Below are positions 56,971 through 64,000 of a DNA stretch of 64,000 nucleotides, in pieces. The notes below the pieces were generated by a model that saw nothing but the letters and a program-made list of their open reading frames with translations, did no database searches and was not told the DNA's origin. The position numbers and the translations under genes are program-made. The DNA lies in contig NC_019751.1 of NCBI RefSeq assembly GCF_000317435.1, forward strand, positions 3,348,001 to 3,412,000, given 5' to 3'. This DNA comes from Calothrix sp. PCC 6303. Lineage in GTDB: Bacteria > Cyanobacteriota > Cyanobacteriia > Cyanobacteriales > Nostocaceae. Numbering within the stretch: the first letter of the stretch is position 1; the number at the start of each line of letters is the position of its first letter.

Positions 56971-57061
56971 TGATCCTTTAGTTTAAGCGATCTTTTAGAT
57001 TAAGCGATCGCGCTGATTGATTTGAGTATTTCCAACAAGTTTTTTCTAGGAACTGCCTTAG

Positions 57062-57164
57062 TAGTTTGTCAATTTTATTTTGATGGTTGTGTAAAAATCC
57101 ACAATTTCGTAGAGACGTAGCAATGCTACGTCTCTACAACCATCATTTTTATCTGGACAGACTA
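57062..57164 (-). repeat. 103-bp MITE-like element, copy 2 (inverted)
   Basis: It equals the 34393 element in length and, reversed, in order: TAGTTTGTCAATTTTATTTT at the left, CCACAAT, the GTAGAGACGTAGCA-ATGCTACGTCTCTAC hairpin, and GGACAGACTA at the right. Opposite orientation and equal length show that it is a defined mobile unit and not random palindromes. Confidence 0.7.
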
Positions 57165-57237
57165 TTAGTTCTTAAGTGGGAAACCCAACGTCACCATCTT
57201 GGTAATGCTAGGTTTCCCATTGAAGATCAGCTTTTCA

Positions 57238-57324
57238 CGACAGTCGTGGTGCATTTAGAAACCCGGTTTCATCATTCTGAGTGAAAAATTGTGATGTTGA
57301 ACCTGGAGAAACCGGATTTCTGAG
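57238..57324 (+). repeat. 87-bp direct repeat flanking the CHAT gene, copy A
   Basis: It contains GACAGTCGTGGTGC, AGAAACCCGGTTTCAT, AGTGAAAAATTGTG and GGAGAAACCGGATTTCTG. A parallel copy lies at 61203-61289 on the other side of the 3.7-kb CHAT-TPR gene. The AAACCCGG arms make an internal inverted repeat. It lies just beyond the CHAT stop codon and may end transcription. Confidence 0.65.
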
Positions 57325-57334
57325 ATCTCCCCCT

Positions 57335-60300
57335 TCATCTCCATTCCCCCTGTAAAGTGAAAGCAGCCCAATAAAACGGGTTTTTCCACTCCTTACCCTG
57401 CCACATCTGCAACTGTGCTTCCCGCAAAGCCACAGATGGAGACTTACCAGCTAAAACCTCCTTGTAAAATATCGGCATCAACTCCGATGTCCCCTTGTCG
57501 CTAACATTCCACAAGGACACCACAGCCCGCTTGGAACCTGCATACATTAATCCCCTTGTCAATCCAACTAACCCCTCCCCTTTGGTGTCCTTACCCAAAC
57601 CAGTTTCACAGGCACTTAGCACCACCAACTCAGCAGCCCAATCCATGTTGAAAATGTCACCTAAACGTAGATAACCCTTTTCCACAGGTTTACCATCTTT
57701 ATCAACCTGTGCCAGCGCAATCCCCGATAACTCCGGTTGCTTAGTATCCACCAAGCCGTGGGTAGCAAAGAAGAGATGTTGATATTGTTTGAGTGCCGGA
57801 TTGGTGGCAAATTCATAATTAGCATCAGCACCAAATGCATGGGTACTTTGCCCAGATGGTAAAAGCTTCAGCATTGCCTCAGCTTCTACACGGGTACCTG
57901 GTAGAGGATCTAAACCGCTACGTTTGAGGTTTTTCATCGCCCGTTGCTGCGCTGAATCGTTTAAATTTAATTCCGGGGGGTTTTGTGGGGGAAATAATGG
58001 ATCAGCAAGTACAGCTAAGATTTTGGGTGAGAGTGGACGCTTATTAAGTTGTTTGCGCTGGGTGGCTATGGCTGTAATTGAGGGGAGATTAACAATTTCG
58101 TGGTTAACAAGTAGCGGTTGATAGGAACCTCTCTCCGACGCGGAGAGAGGCTTTGATTTCTCCCCTCCCTGCAAGCGGGGAGGGGTTGGGGGTGGGGTTC
58201 CAGGATCTGCTAATGCTGCAAAGGGGATATTCTGCAACGCACCATCAGCAACAATAACTAACCGCTTTTTTCCTAACTTGTTAGCCACAGGTGCCAGAAC
58301 CATTTGACTCAGTTGGGAAGCTGGTTGATTGATGTCATCTGGATGTTCTTGAGGCTTGTAGATAGCCCCAGATTTATCGAATTTATCCATGACATATCGG
58401 AAGTTGGCTACCGCTTTTTCAATAACCTCACCTTTTGGCAGTTCATAAGCTTGAACCGAATCGGGTGTAACTAACCAGAGATAACTCCGTTCTTTTCCCA
58501 GGGAATATTGCAGGAGGATAGTGTGTTTATCCAGTTGTTGCTGAATTCCCTTTAATTCCAAAGGTTGAGGATATTTAAGTGCTGCATATTCTGGGCTTTT
58601 AGTCAAGATTTGAGTTTTTAATTGTTGTTGTTGGCTGATAATGTCAGCAATTTCATCTCCTAATTTATCTGCTGTGCTTTTAGCGACATCATTGCCTTTT
58701 GATGTGCTGAGGATGTCGATTCTGGCTTTTTCTTTCCCGTTGAGTAATTGCTGTAACCGCTGTTCTTCTGCTAGGAGTTGGGGATTTGCACCTTTGCGGA
58801 TATTTGCCCCAGCTTCGGTGAGTAAGTCTACAAGTCCCCTAGCGCGGGATGCTTCGCTGGTGTTGAGTGCTAATGCGTCGTAGCCTTTTGATGGTTGTTT
58901 TTTGTTGAGTTCCATCAATAAGTCGATTTTGAATTTGTAGTAGCTTTGGACTGTGGCGAAGTAGGATGTACGTAAGTCGGGGTTTTTGACGTTGCTGCGG
59001 ATGCTTTCGACAATTTTTATTGCTTCGTTGATGTTGGTAAGTGCGGTTTCTGGTTTGTCTAGTTTGCGTTGGTTGATGGCAATACTATAAAGTACGCTTG
59101 CCTCTGGTTTACTCTCTTTTAACTCTCGCCGTATTTTCAACTCTTCATTCAGAAGATCTATTGCTTTTTGGTAATTTTTTTGTTGTGCATAAGTTATACT
59201 CATATCGCCTAACATTTGTGCTTCTCGAACACGTAATCCAGTTTTACGATAATCTGCTAAAACTTTTTCAGATATATCTAATGATTTTTTGTACTCACCT
59301 TTCCCACGATATACACCGGCTAGAACTGTGACAGAATGTTCTTCTCCAAAAGAATTTTCCTGAGATAATTTTAATGCGCGATTAGCAGATTCTAATGCTT
59401 TAGGGTAATTGTTCAAGAATCTGTATGTTTGCGACATACCTTGAAGTATTTGAATTTCCGACTGGTAATTTTCTTTATCAACTAAAGATAGCGCTTGCTT
59501 ATAAGACGCAAGTGCCTCATCATACTTATCTTGGAACTGATGAACACTGGCTAAAAATACTAGAGTTTGGATTTCTTGAAGCTTACTTGGTGTGCGCTTA
59601 AATATTTCTAATGCTTTGTTGCAAATATTAATACTTGATTGATAATCGCCTAGATACCGATAGAGTTGTGCAATTTTAAGAAGAGTACCAACTTCCGATT
59701 TTGGATTTGGTATCGAACGTTGAAGTTTTAAGGCTTTATTATATTCCTCTAAAGCCTGTTGATAATTACCTTGTGATGCATATACATCAGCTTTTAGTCC
59801 CAGAGTAAATGCTTGATTGTCCTTATTATCAAATTGAAGCTCTAATGCTTTATCTAAAAATTTTAGTGCTGTTTGATAATCACCTGAATAAGTTGTGTGA
59901 GCATTTGCAATCATTTGAAAACTCATAGATACCAGTTGGGTGTCTCCCACTTGCTGCCAGAGTTTCCCAGCTTGTTGAAAGTAATCAATAGCTGTCCGGT
60001 AATCTGCTTGTTTGGCATAAATATGACCTATCTGTGCAAGCGTGTTAGCTTTTTTTGATAAATCAGAACCTACCTGTTCCTGTAGTTTTAAGACCTCTTT
60101 TAAAGATTCCACTGCTTTTGTTGTATTTCCCAATCTACCTCGAATAACAGCAATATCTTGAAGAATTTCTATTTCTGCTGGAACGTCTTTTCTTTGACGC
60201 TGGATTTTTAAAGCTTGCTCGTAATAATGAAGGGCAGTTTTAGTTTCACCAGATAAAGAATAAGTCATAGCTATACTCTGAAGAGTATTAGCTTCTCCTG

Positions 60301-61021
60301 CCGGATCTTTGAGTGTCTCACGATAAATTTTTAAGGCTTCATTATAATAATATAAAACCTGTTTCGTATCACCGACCCTGATGTGAATACCAGCAATGCT
60401 TTTTAAAGTCGTAGCTAAACTATGATATTCTTTATGAGCTAAAAATATTGACTTGGCTTTTTCTAAATATGTCAGTCCTTCTTTTGGATTGTTTGAGTTC
60501 ATATGCATAACACCAATTGAACCAAGCAAAACTGCTTCACTGATTGGTTGTTTTAGTTCGCGTGAGATATCTAATGCTTTTTGGAAATACTGTATGGCAT
60601 TTTTGTTGTCAGAAAAAGAATTATAGACATTAGCAATACTTGCTAATAAATCTACTTCCTCTTTGCGTAATCCCAATTCCTGAACCATTTTCAATACTTG
60701 TTGATATTTTTCAATAGCTTGTAGATATCCTTCTTTAGTCCCTTTTTTCTCTAACTCCTGTCCTTCCTTATATAACTTGACTCCCTCTTGATATCGCTTT
60801 TGCTTTTCTGCACTCAACGGAACCGACGGAGTTGGTACTGTCTGTTGTGCTATTTGCAACTGTACTAACGTTGCCCTTGCCCCTACCGATTCCGAGACTA
60901 AAACCACACTCAGTAAACCAATCAAACTGTAACGGGTGAATTTTGTTAGAAAATAACCTAAATTTTCTCTATTTTTCTTGTAAATTGCCATTTTTACCCC
61001 TGAATTACTAATTATTTCCAT
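57335..61021 (-). CDS. TPR-CHAT protein (caspase-HetF-associated protease-like), exported or membrane-anchored
   Basis: The 1228-residue protein has a hydrophobic leader (RYSLIGLLSVVLVSESVGA), then about fifteen TPR units (residues about 75-680; repeats like YQKALDISRELKQPISEA), a linker, and a C-terminal CHAT domain with the catalytic His in HLFFATHGLVD and Cys in LVVLSACETGLG. ATG 60991 (MAIYKK) is an alternative start ten residues in. CHAT proteins cleave or assemble signalling partners; HetF relatives act in heterocyst pattern and cell division. An in-frame repeat-derived segment (ADPGTPPPTPPRLQGGEKSK then PLSASERG) interrupts the CHAT domain. TPRs would bind the partner; its identity is unknown. 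Confidence 0.9.
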   Translation of the reverse strand: MEIISNSGVKMAIYKKNRENLGYFLTKFTRYSLIGLLSVVLVSESVGARATLVQLQIAQQTVPTPSVPLSAEKQKRYQEGVKLYKEGQELEKKGTKEGYLQAIEKYQQVLKMVQELGLRKEEVDLLASIANVYNSFSDNKNAIQYFQKALDISRELKQPISEAVLLGSIGVMHMNSNNPKEGLTYLEKAKSIFLAHKEYHSLATTLKSIAGIHIRVGDTKQVLYYYNEALKIYRETLKDPAGEANTLQSIAMTYSLSGETKTALHYYEQALKIQRQRKDVPAEIEILQDIAVIRGRLGNTTKAVESLKEVLKLQEQVGSDLSKKANTLAQIGHIYAKQADYRTAIDYFQQAGKLWQQVGDTQLVSMSFQMIANAHTTYSGDYQTALKFLDKALELQFDNKDNQAFTLGLKADVYASQGNYQQALEEYNKALKLQRSIPNPKSEVGTLLKIAQLYRYLGDYQSSINICNKALEIFKRTPSKLQEIQTLVFLASVHQFQDKYDEALASYKQALSLVDKENYQSEIQILQGMSQTYRFLNNYPKALESANRALKLSQENSFGEEHSVTVLAGVYRGKGEYKKSLDISEKVLADYRKTGLRVREAQMLGDMSITYAQQKNYQKAIDLLNEELKIRRELKESKPEASVLYSIAINQRKLDKPETALTNINEAIKIVESIRSNVKNPDLRTSYFATVQSYYKFKIDLLMELNKKQPSKGYDALALNTSEASRARGLVDLLTEAGANIRKGANPQLLAEEQRLQQLLNGKEKARIDILSTSKGNDVAKSTADKLGDEIADIISQQQQLKTQILTKSPEYAALKYPQPLELKGIQQQLDKHTILLQYSLGKERSYLWLVTPDSVQAYELPKGEVIEKAVANFRYVMDKFDKSGAIYKPQEHPDDINQPASQLSQMVLAPVANKLGKKRLVIVADGALQNIPFAALADPGTPPPTPPRLQGGEKSKPLSASERGSYQPLLVNHEIVNLPSITAIATQRKQLNKRPLSPKILAVLADPLFPPQNPPELNLNDSAQQRAMKNLKRSGLDPLPGTRVEAEAMLKLLPSGQSTHAFGADANYEFATNPALKQYQHLFFATHGLVDTKQPELSGIALAQVDKDGKPVEKGYLRLGDIFNMDWAAELVVLSACETGLGKDTKGEGLVGLTRGLMYAGSKRAVVSLWNVSDKGTSELMPIFYKEVLAGKSPSVALREAQLQMWQGKEWKNPFYWAAFTLQGEWR
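58124..58202 (-). repeat. Interspersed repeat inserted in frame inside the CHAT domain
   Basis: The plus strand reads CTCTCTCCGACGCGGAGAGAGG, i.e. a hairpin (CTCTCTCCG/CGGAGAGAG), then TTGATTTCTCCCCTCC and GGGGAGGGGTTGGGGGTGGG. GGAGAGAGGCTTTGATTT is the exact reverse complement of bases in 5286-5303, an intergenic copy. It adds about 25 residues without breaking the frame. Confidence 0.75.
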
Positions 61022-61202
61022 TGCAAATCAACCGTATTTCTACGGTATGCAGATACAGAAGATATTTATTTGCTCAGAAAATATACTTAATTACACGAAT
61101 ACCTTAAAGCCAAAGCGAAGAGAAAGTAAACCTGGTTTCAGTTTTTGCAACAAGATTTAGATCCCCCACTTATTGAAGAAGTCAGGGATCTGCTGCATGA
61201 AG

Positions 61203-61289
61203 ACAGTCGTGGTGCGGCGAGAAACCCGGTTTCATTAGTCGCAGTGAAAAATTGTGGTGTTGAATATGGAGAAACCGGGTTTCTGGGGT
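61203..61289 (+). repeat. 87-bp direct repeat flanking the CHAT gene, copy B
   Basis: GACAGTCGTGGTGC, AGAAACCCGGTTTCAT, AGTGAAAAATTGTG and GGAGAAACCGGGTTTCTG occur in the same order and direction as in copy A at 57238. Arms AGAAACCCGGTTTC and GAAACCGGGTTTCT form a hairpin. Confidence 0.65.
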
Positions 61290-61407
61290 TGCTGGGTGTG
61301 AAAAAAGGGTATGTCAGATCTACAAGCAAGCTGAATGGAACGAAGTACACAGCAAAATACAGATTTCAAGTTTTTGTAAATAAATGTTGCTAAGTTTAAA
61401 GAATAAT

Positions 61408-61425
61408 GTTACATTTATTTACATA
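61408..61425 (+). promoter_or_regulatory. HLR1 element (RpaB binding site)
   Basis: GTTACATT-TA-TTTACATA fits the HLR1 consensus (G/T)TTACA(T/A)(T/A)NN repeated, the binding site of the light-responsive regulator RpaB, without mismatch. It sits just before the putative PsrR1 start, close to or on the core promoter, where RpaB would repress. Confidence 0.7.
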
Positions 61426-61439
61426 AGGTTAAGCGACAC

Positions 61440-61565
61440 AAAATTCGACCAAAGTTTGAGGAAACTGTGCTTTACGCCAATCAATTCTGATGTCCTTTAC
61501 CATTCTTCTTTTTTTTATCTCCCAACACAGCAGAAATTAACCAGCCGATGGCTGGTTTTTATTTA
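61440..61565 (+). ncRNA. psrR1: Putative PsrR1 small RNA
   Basis: No protein is encoded here. The stretch ends in a Rho-independent terminator (AACCAGCC-GAT-GGCTGGTT then TTTATTT, 61539-61564). Before it lies an unpaired pyrimidine-rich segment TTACCATTCTTCTTTTTTTT followed by ATCTCCCAACACAGCAG, the kind of single-stranded seed region found in the cyanobacterial sRNA PsrR1. An HLR1 site lies about 15 bases upstream of the estimated start, as expected for psrR1, which RpaB controls. PsrR1 represses photosystem I and pigment mRNAs in high light. The 5' end is estimated, not seen. The name rests on terminator, seed-like segment and HLR1 together. Confidence 0.55.
61539..61564 (+). terminator. 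Rho-independent terminator
   Basis: An 8-bp stem AACCAGCC/GGCTGGTT with a 3-base loop is followed by a T-rich run. There is no plus-strand protein gene before it, which implies a short non-coding transcript. Confidence 0.8.
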
Positions 61566-61958
61566 TAATTTATTGAAGTTCAGAAAAAGTGTGTTTTATG
61601 CTACGATGCTATGATGCAATTGCCAGAAATGTAGGCGTTGAACTAGCTACATAGAAAATACCGTGATAATGTAAGAAATGGTATTTAATTCTCATAAGAA
61701 AGTGCTTTGAATGCGTTTTTGGTGGCAACCAGTTAAATTGTTAGAGTTTAGAATTCTTAGATCTAAGATGGGATTAGCGTTCTGCACGCTTTCGTATTAT
61801 AAAAGCTTCAATCTGATAAGTAACTGTATTGTGAAGGTTGACAGTTTGGAGTAAGCAGCTTGGTTTGTAGGGTGTTTTGTCTATGGCATCCATACATTAT
61901 TAAAACCAAGCTGGTGTTTTTGGCTGATTATGTTGATTCTAGTCTGGAGGTTATGTCC

Positions 61959-62459
61959 ATGTCTGTACGCCTATACATAGGTAATTTGCCCAAAGAAGAA
62001 ATCGATCGTCAAGAGTTGCAAGCTGTCTTTGCTGCTGAAGGTGATGCAGTTACAACCAAGTTGATCAAAGATCGGAAAACCGGGAAGTGTCGTGGTTTTG
62101 GTTTTATCACCGTCAATAGTGATGAACACGCTGATGAAGTTATTGAAAAATATAACGGTCAGATGTTTAAAGACTCACCCATTAAGATTGAAAAAGCTTT
62201 ACCTCGTACCAAAGGTGAAGAAGGTGAAGAACAACCAACACCCAAAGCTGCTGGTAGCGGTGCTGCTGCGAACACAAGTCCAAGCTTACCCAGAGAAGCG
62301 AAGAAAAGCGGTGCCAAAAAATCCCGTCGCGGGAGTGGTGGTGGAGTTAGAGAAACTTCAACATCTACCGTTGATGGAGATGGAATTCGTCCCGATCCTC
62401 GCTGGGCAAATGAATTAGAAAAGCTCAAGCAAATGTTAGCAGCCCAAACCACAAACTAA
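61959..62459 (+). CDS. RRM-type RNA-binding protein
   Basis: The start is set at ATG 61959 because GGAGG (61946-61950) lies eight bases before it; ATG 61953 is too close and an upstream open frame to 61860 is leader. The 166-residue product has one RNA recognition motif with RNP2 (LYIGNLP) and RNP1 (KCRGFGFITV), then a lysine/serine/glycine-rich stretch (KKSGAKKSRRGSGGGV) and a short C-terminal helix (WANELEKLKQMLAAQ). Cyanobacterial Rbp proteins of this kind bind U-rich mRNA, and several are cold-induced through long leaders; the long leader here would suit that. Confidence 0.9.
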   Translation: MSVRLYIGNLPKEEIDRQELQAVFAAEGDAVTTKLIKDRKTGKCRGFGFITVNSDEHADEVIEKYNGQMFKDSPIKIEKALPRTKGEEGEEQPTPKAAGSGAAANTSPSLPREAKKSGAKKSRRGSGGGVRETSTSTVDGDGIRPDPRWANELEKLKQMLAAQTTN

Positions 62460-62540
62460 TTGGTGCTATGTTTACTCAGGTTAAAAATTAAAAATCAAGT
62501 TAATTTGATTTTTAATTTTTAATTATCTGAGACTCAAAAA

Positions 62541-62945
62541 TTACTCGAACGAGATTTGAAGCAAATTTTGAAAATGCGATCGCACTTGCTGATTAAAGAC
62601 TGATCTTTGGTCAAATTTCTCTGTACGTGTGGGTTTTCTCTCTCCATCCAACACCCAACCGTAATCACTGGCAAGACGTAGCTTATTAGAGACATCAGAA
62701 ATAGAAACAAATAATTCAGTTGCCGGACTATTATCCACACCTTGCACGCGGAAAACATAGTTAAAAGTGTTTTGTTTTCCTGGTGCGACAGTTGACGGTT
62801 GTCCGTATTTTGCCATCAATAGCGATCGCACTTCCTCAACTAACCCAGGTTTTTCGATATCTTCTAGAGTCCTCACTGCCAAAGTCAGAGCAAAATAAAA
62901 ATTATCAACTGGAACAAAATCTAACTGCATAGTGCTGGCGATCAT
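62541..62945 (-). CDS. Conserved hypothetical protein
   Basis: The 134-residue product may start at ATG 62945 or at Met6 (62930, MQLDFVPVDNFYF). It has a mixed alpha/beta pattern: FYFALTLAVRTLEDIEKPGL, LLMAKYGQPSTVAPGKQNTF, NYVFRVQGVDNS, LASDYGWVLDGERKP. No membrane helix, signal peptide or known motif. It is convergent with the RRM gene. It resembles conserved cyanobacterial proteins without function; I cannot name the family. Confidence 0.65.
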   Translation of the reverse strand: MIASTMQLDFVPVDNFYFALTLAVRTLEDIEKPGLVEEVRSLLMAKYGQPSTVAPGKQNTFNYVFRVQGVDNSPATELFVSISDVSNKLRLASDYGWVLDGERKPTRTEKFDQRSVFNQQVRSHFQNLLQISFE

Positions 62946-63569
62946 TTACCAACTCACTCCCCATATCAAATAAGTGTGGATCATCGCTGCTCATCAACCA
63001 TGATTTCTCAGCATATCAGGAGGTGGTTTTGATTCCCAAAGTTTCTCTAAATTTAGGAGAAATCAAAAAATAAAATTGATTCAGCAATTCAACTATATAT
63101 TTATTCATATTTTGTAATAATATAATTTTATACAAGCTACTGATAAAGTAATTATAGATAAAAGTATCTATAGATACAAAATAATAAATATCTTATGTAT
63201 AACATAATGCCTAGTTAGCCAGAGACAAGCACATAAACTAGATCCAGTTGAACACTTAAAACCTTTGTTAAATATGCATTATTCACTTATGTAAGCCGTA
63301 AAAATTTTAGTCAAAAATTCTGTAATAGCAAATCCGTCAACAGACCAATTGTTGATTACATCTGTGTGAAAATTGACTACCTTACCATAAGAAAAACCAA
63401 TGTATATACTTAGATATTTCAACATATATCTACTAGTGGATGTGTCACTTTCTTGCATATACTAAATTAAAATAAAGATTACTTAACCTTCCCCCAATCT
63501 CAACAAATTCGTGGTAAGCGCATACCCGATACCCGCTAGTACCTCGACAACATAAAAAACCAACAAACT
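62946..63569. other. AT-rich divergent promoter region
   Basis: It separates the minus-strand hypothetical gene and the SPS-like gene, so promoters in both directions lie here. Inverted AT repeats occur near 63110-63180, but no recognised regulator site was found. Confidence 0.35.
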
Positions 63570-64000
63570 ATGAACTCTAAAGCAGGACAACGCATCGCCT
63601 TAATTTCAGTGCATGGAGACCCCGCGATTGAAATTGGTAAAGAAGAAGCTGGAGGACAAAATGTTTACGTGCGTCATGTGGGTGAGGCACTGGCTCGACT
63701 AGGATGGCAAGTTGACATGTATACCCGTCGCATCAGTGCGGCACAGGATGCAATCGTTCAACACAGCCCCAACTGCCGAACAATTAGATTGCAAGCAGGG
63801 AACCTAGAATTTGTTCCCCGCGACAACCTATTTGAATATTTGCCGGAGTTTATCAAAAACTTCCAGTTATTTCAAAAGCAGCATAATTTATCCTACGAAC
63901 TAGTACATACGAATTACTGGTTATCAAGCTGGGTGGGAATGCGTCTCAAAGAACTTATCGGTTGCAAGCAAGTTCACACATACCACTCAATTGGAGCGGT
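63570..64000 (+). CDS. Sucrose-phosphate synthase-like GT4 glycosyltransferase, 5' part (runs off window)
   Basis: From ATG 63570 the frame stays open to the window end (143 codons). It reads RIALISVHGDPAIEIGKEEA, GGQNVYVRHVGEALARLGWQ, VDMYTRR, and HTNYWLSSWVGMRLKELIG, the N-terminal donor/acceptor region of cyanobacterial SPS-type enzymes, in which GGQNVYVR binds the sugar phosphate. Sucrose-phosphate synthase makes sucrose-6-phosphate from UDP- or ADP-glucose and fructose-6-phosphate, important for osmotic balance and carbon supply to heterocysts. Without the C-terminus a related GT4 enzyme cannot be excluded. Confidence 0.8.
   Translation, partial: MNSKAGQRIALISVHGDPAIEIGKEEAGGQNVYVRHVGEALARLGWQVDMYTRRISAAQDAIVQHSPNCRTIRLQAGNLEFVPRDNLFEYLPEFIKNFQLFQKQHNLSYELVHTNYWLSSWVGMRLKELIGCKQVHTYHSIGA

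Larger units (their letters stand above)
61022..61958. other. Intergenic region with repeat, small RNA and RRM-gene leader
   Basis: Contains the second 87-bp repeat (61203-61289), the HLR1 site and putative PsrR1 gene (61408-61565), and about 390 bases of leader upstream of the RRM protein. ORFs at 61145-61393 and 61384-61614 overlap these and are not believed. Confidence 0.5.

Noticed and set aside
61145-61614. Two small plus-strand ORFs between the CHAT and RRM genes
   Set aside because: The first runs through the 87-bp repeat, the second through the putative PsrR1 and its terminator.

Overview
The window comes from a filamentous, very probably heterocyst-forming cyanobacterium (Nostocales-like). 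The evidence is the abundant HIP1 octamer (GCGATCGC and near matches) inside and between genes, cyanobacterial gene families (NifO-type nitrogenase-associated protein, CHAT-TPR protein, RRM RNA-binding protein, SPS-like glycosyltransferase, DUF4114 and RTX proteins), and many short palindromic interspersed repeats. Genus cannot be fixed from the sequence alone.

Layout. (1) 1-5058: three consecutive RTX/calcium-binding proteins sharing one C-terminal tail, the first cut by the window edge, the second fused to pentapeptide repeats, the third to a choice-of-anchor I beta-propeller. (2) 5520-8487: a GT-A-like protein, a membrane histidine kinase and a small lipoprotein. (3) 8902-11577: a protein of four tandem DUF4114 modules. 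(4) 12051-25112: an exopolysaccharide locus. Wzy-like and Wzz-like genes lie on the minus strand; a pyruvyltransferase-like protein, GT4, Wzx-like flippase, two GT2 enzymes, an Alg14/Alg13-like pair, a STAS-sugar transferase fusion and an RsbW-like kinase lie on the plus strand. A receiver-PP2C phosphatase follows at 25518. An ISAzo13-type insertion sequence splits the plus-strand operon at the very end of the Alg13-like gene. (5) 26909-35709: RTX remnant, GH5-like hydrolase, TetR regulator divergent from a quinone-oxidoreductase-like gene with two visible operators, a WD40 lipoprotein, a metallophosphoesterase. (6) 36743-42143: gatA, then a graveyard of mobile and toxin-antitoxin remnants (IS5 fragments, a degenerate IS427-type element, DUF433/DUF5615, TnpB) around one membrane protein. 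(7) 42149-48092: a subtilisin-like protease, a 14-bp tandem array, a 5'-truncated coxA, intact coxC, and three genes ending in a NifO-like protein. (8) 48195-56970: GT4, PIG-L deacetylase, hemB, DUF4870, prfC and an M48-like protein lacking its zinc ligands. (9) 57335-64000: CHAT-TPR protein, a probable PsrR1 small RNA with an HLR1 site, an RRM protein, a conserved hypothetical protein, and the start of an SPS-like glycosyltransferase.

The most interesting unit is 23643-26705. The enzyme that should start polysaccharide assembly carries an N-terminal anti-sigma-antagonist (STAS) domain, and its stop codon abuts the start of an RsbW-like kinase gene; an RsbU-like phosphatase with a receiver domain lies downstream. 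This looks like a partner-switching circuit wired directly into a glycan-initiating enzyme instead of a sigma factor. Other strong points are the reconstructable IS insertion, the sharply truncated but otherwise intact coxA, and the PsrR1/HLR1 pair.
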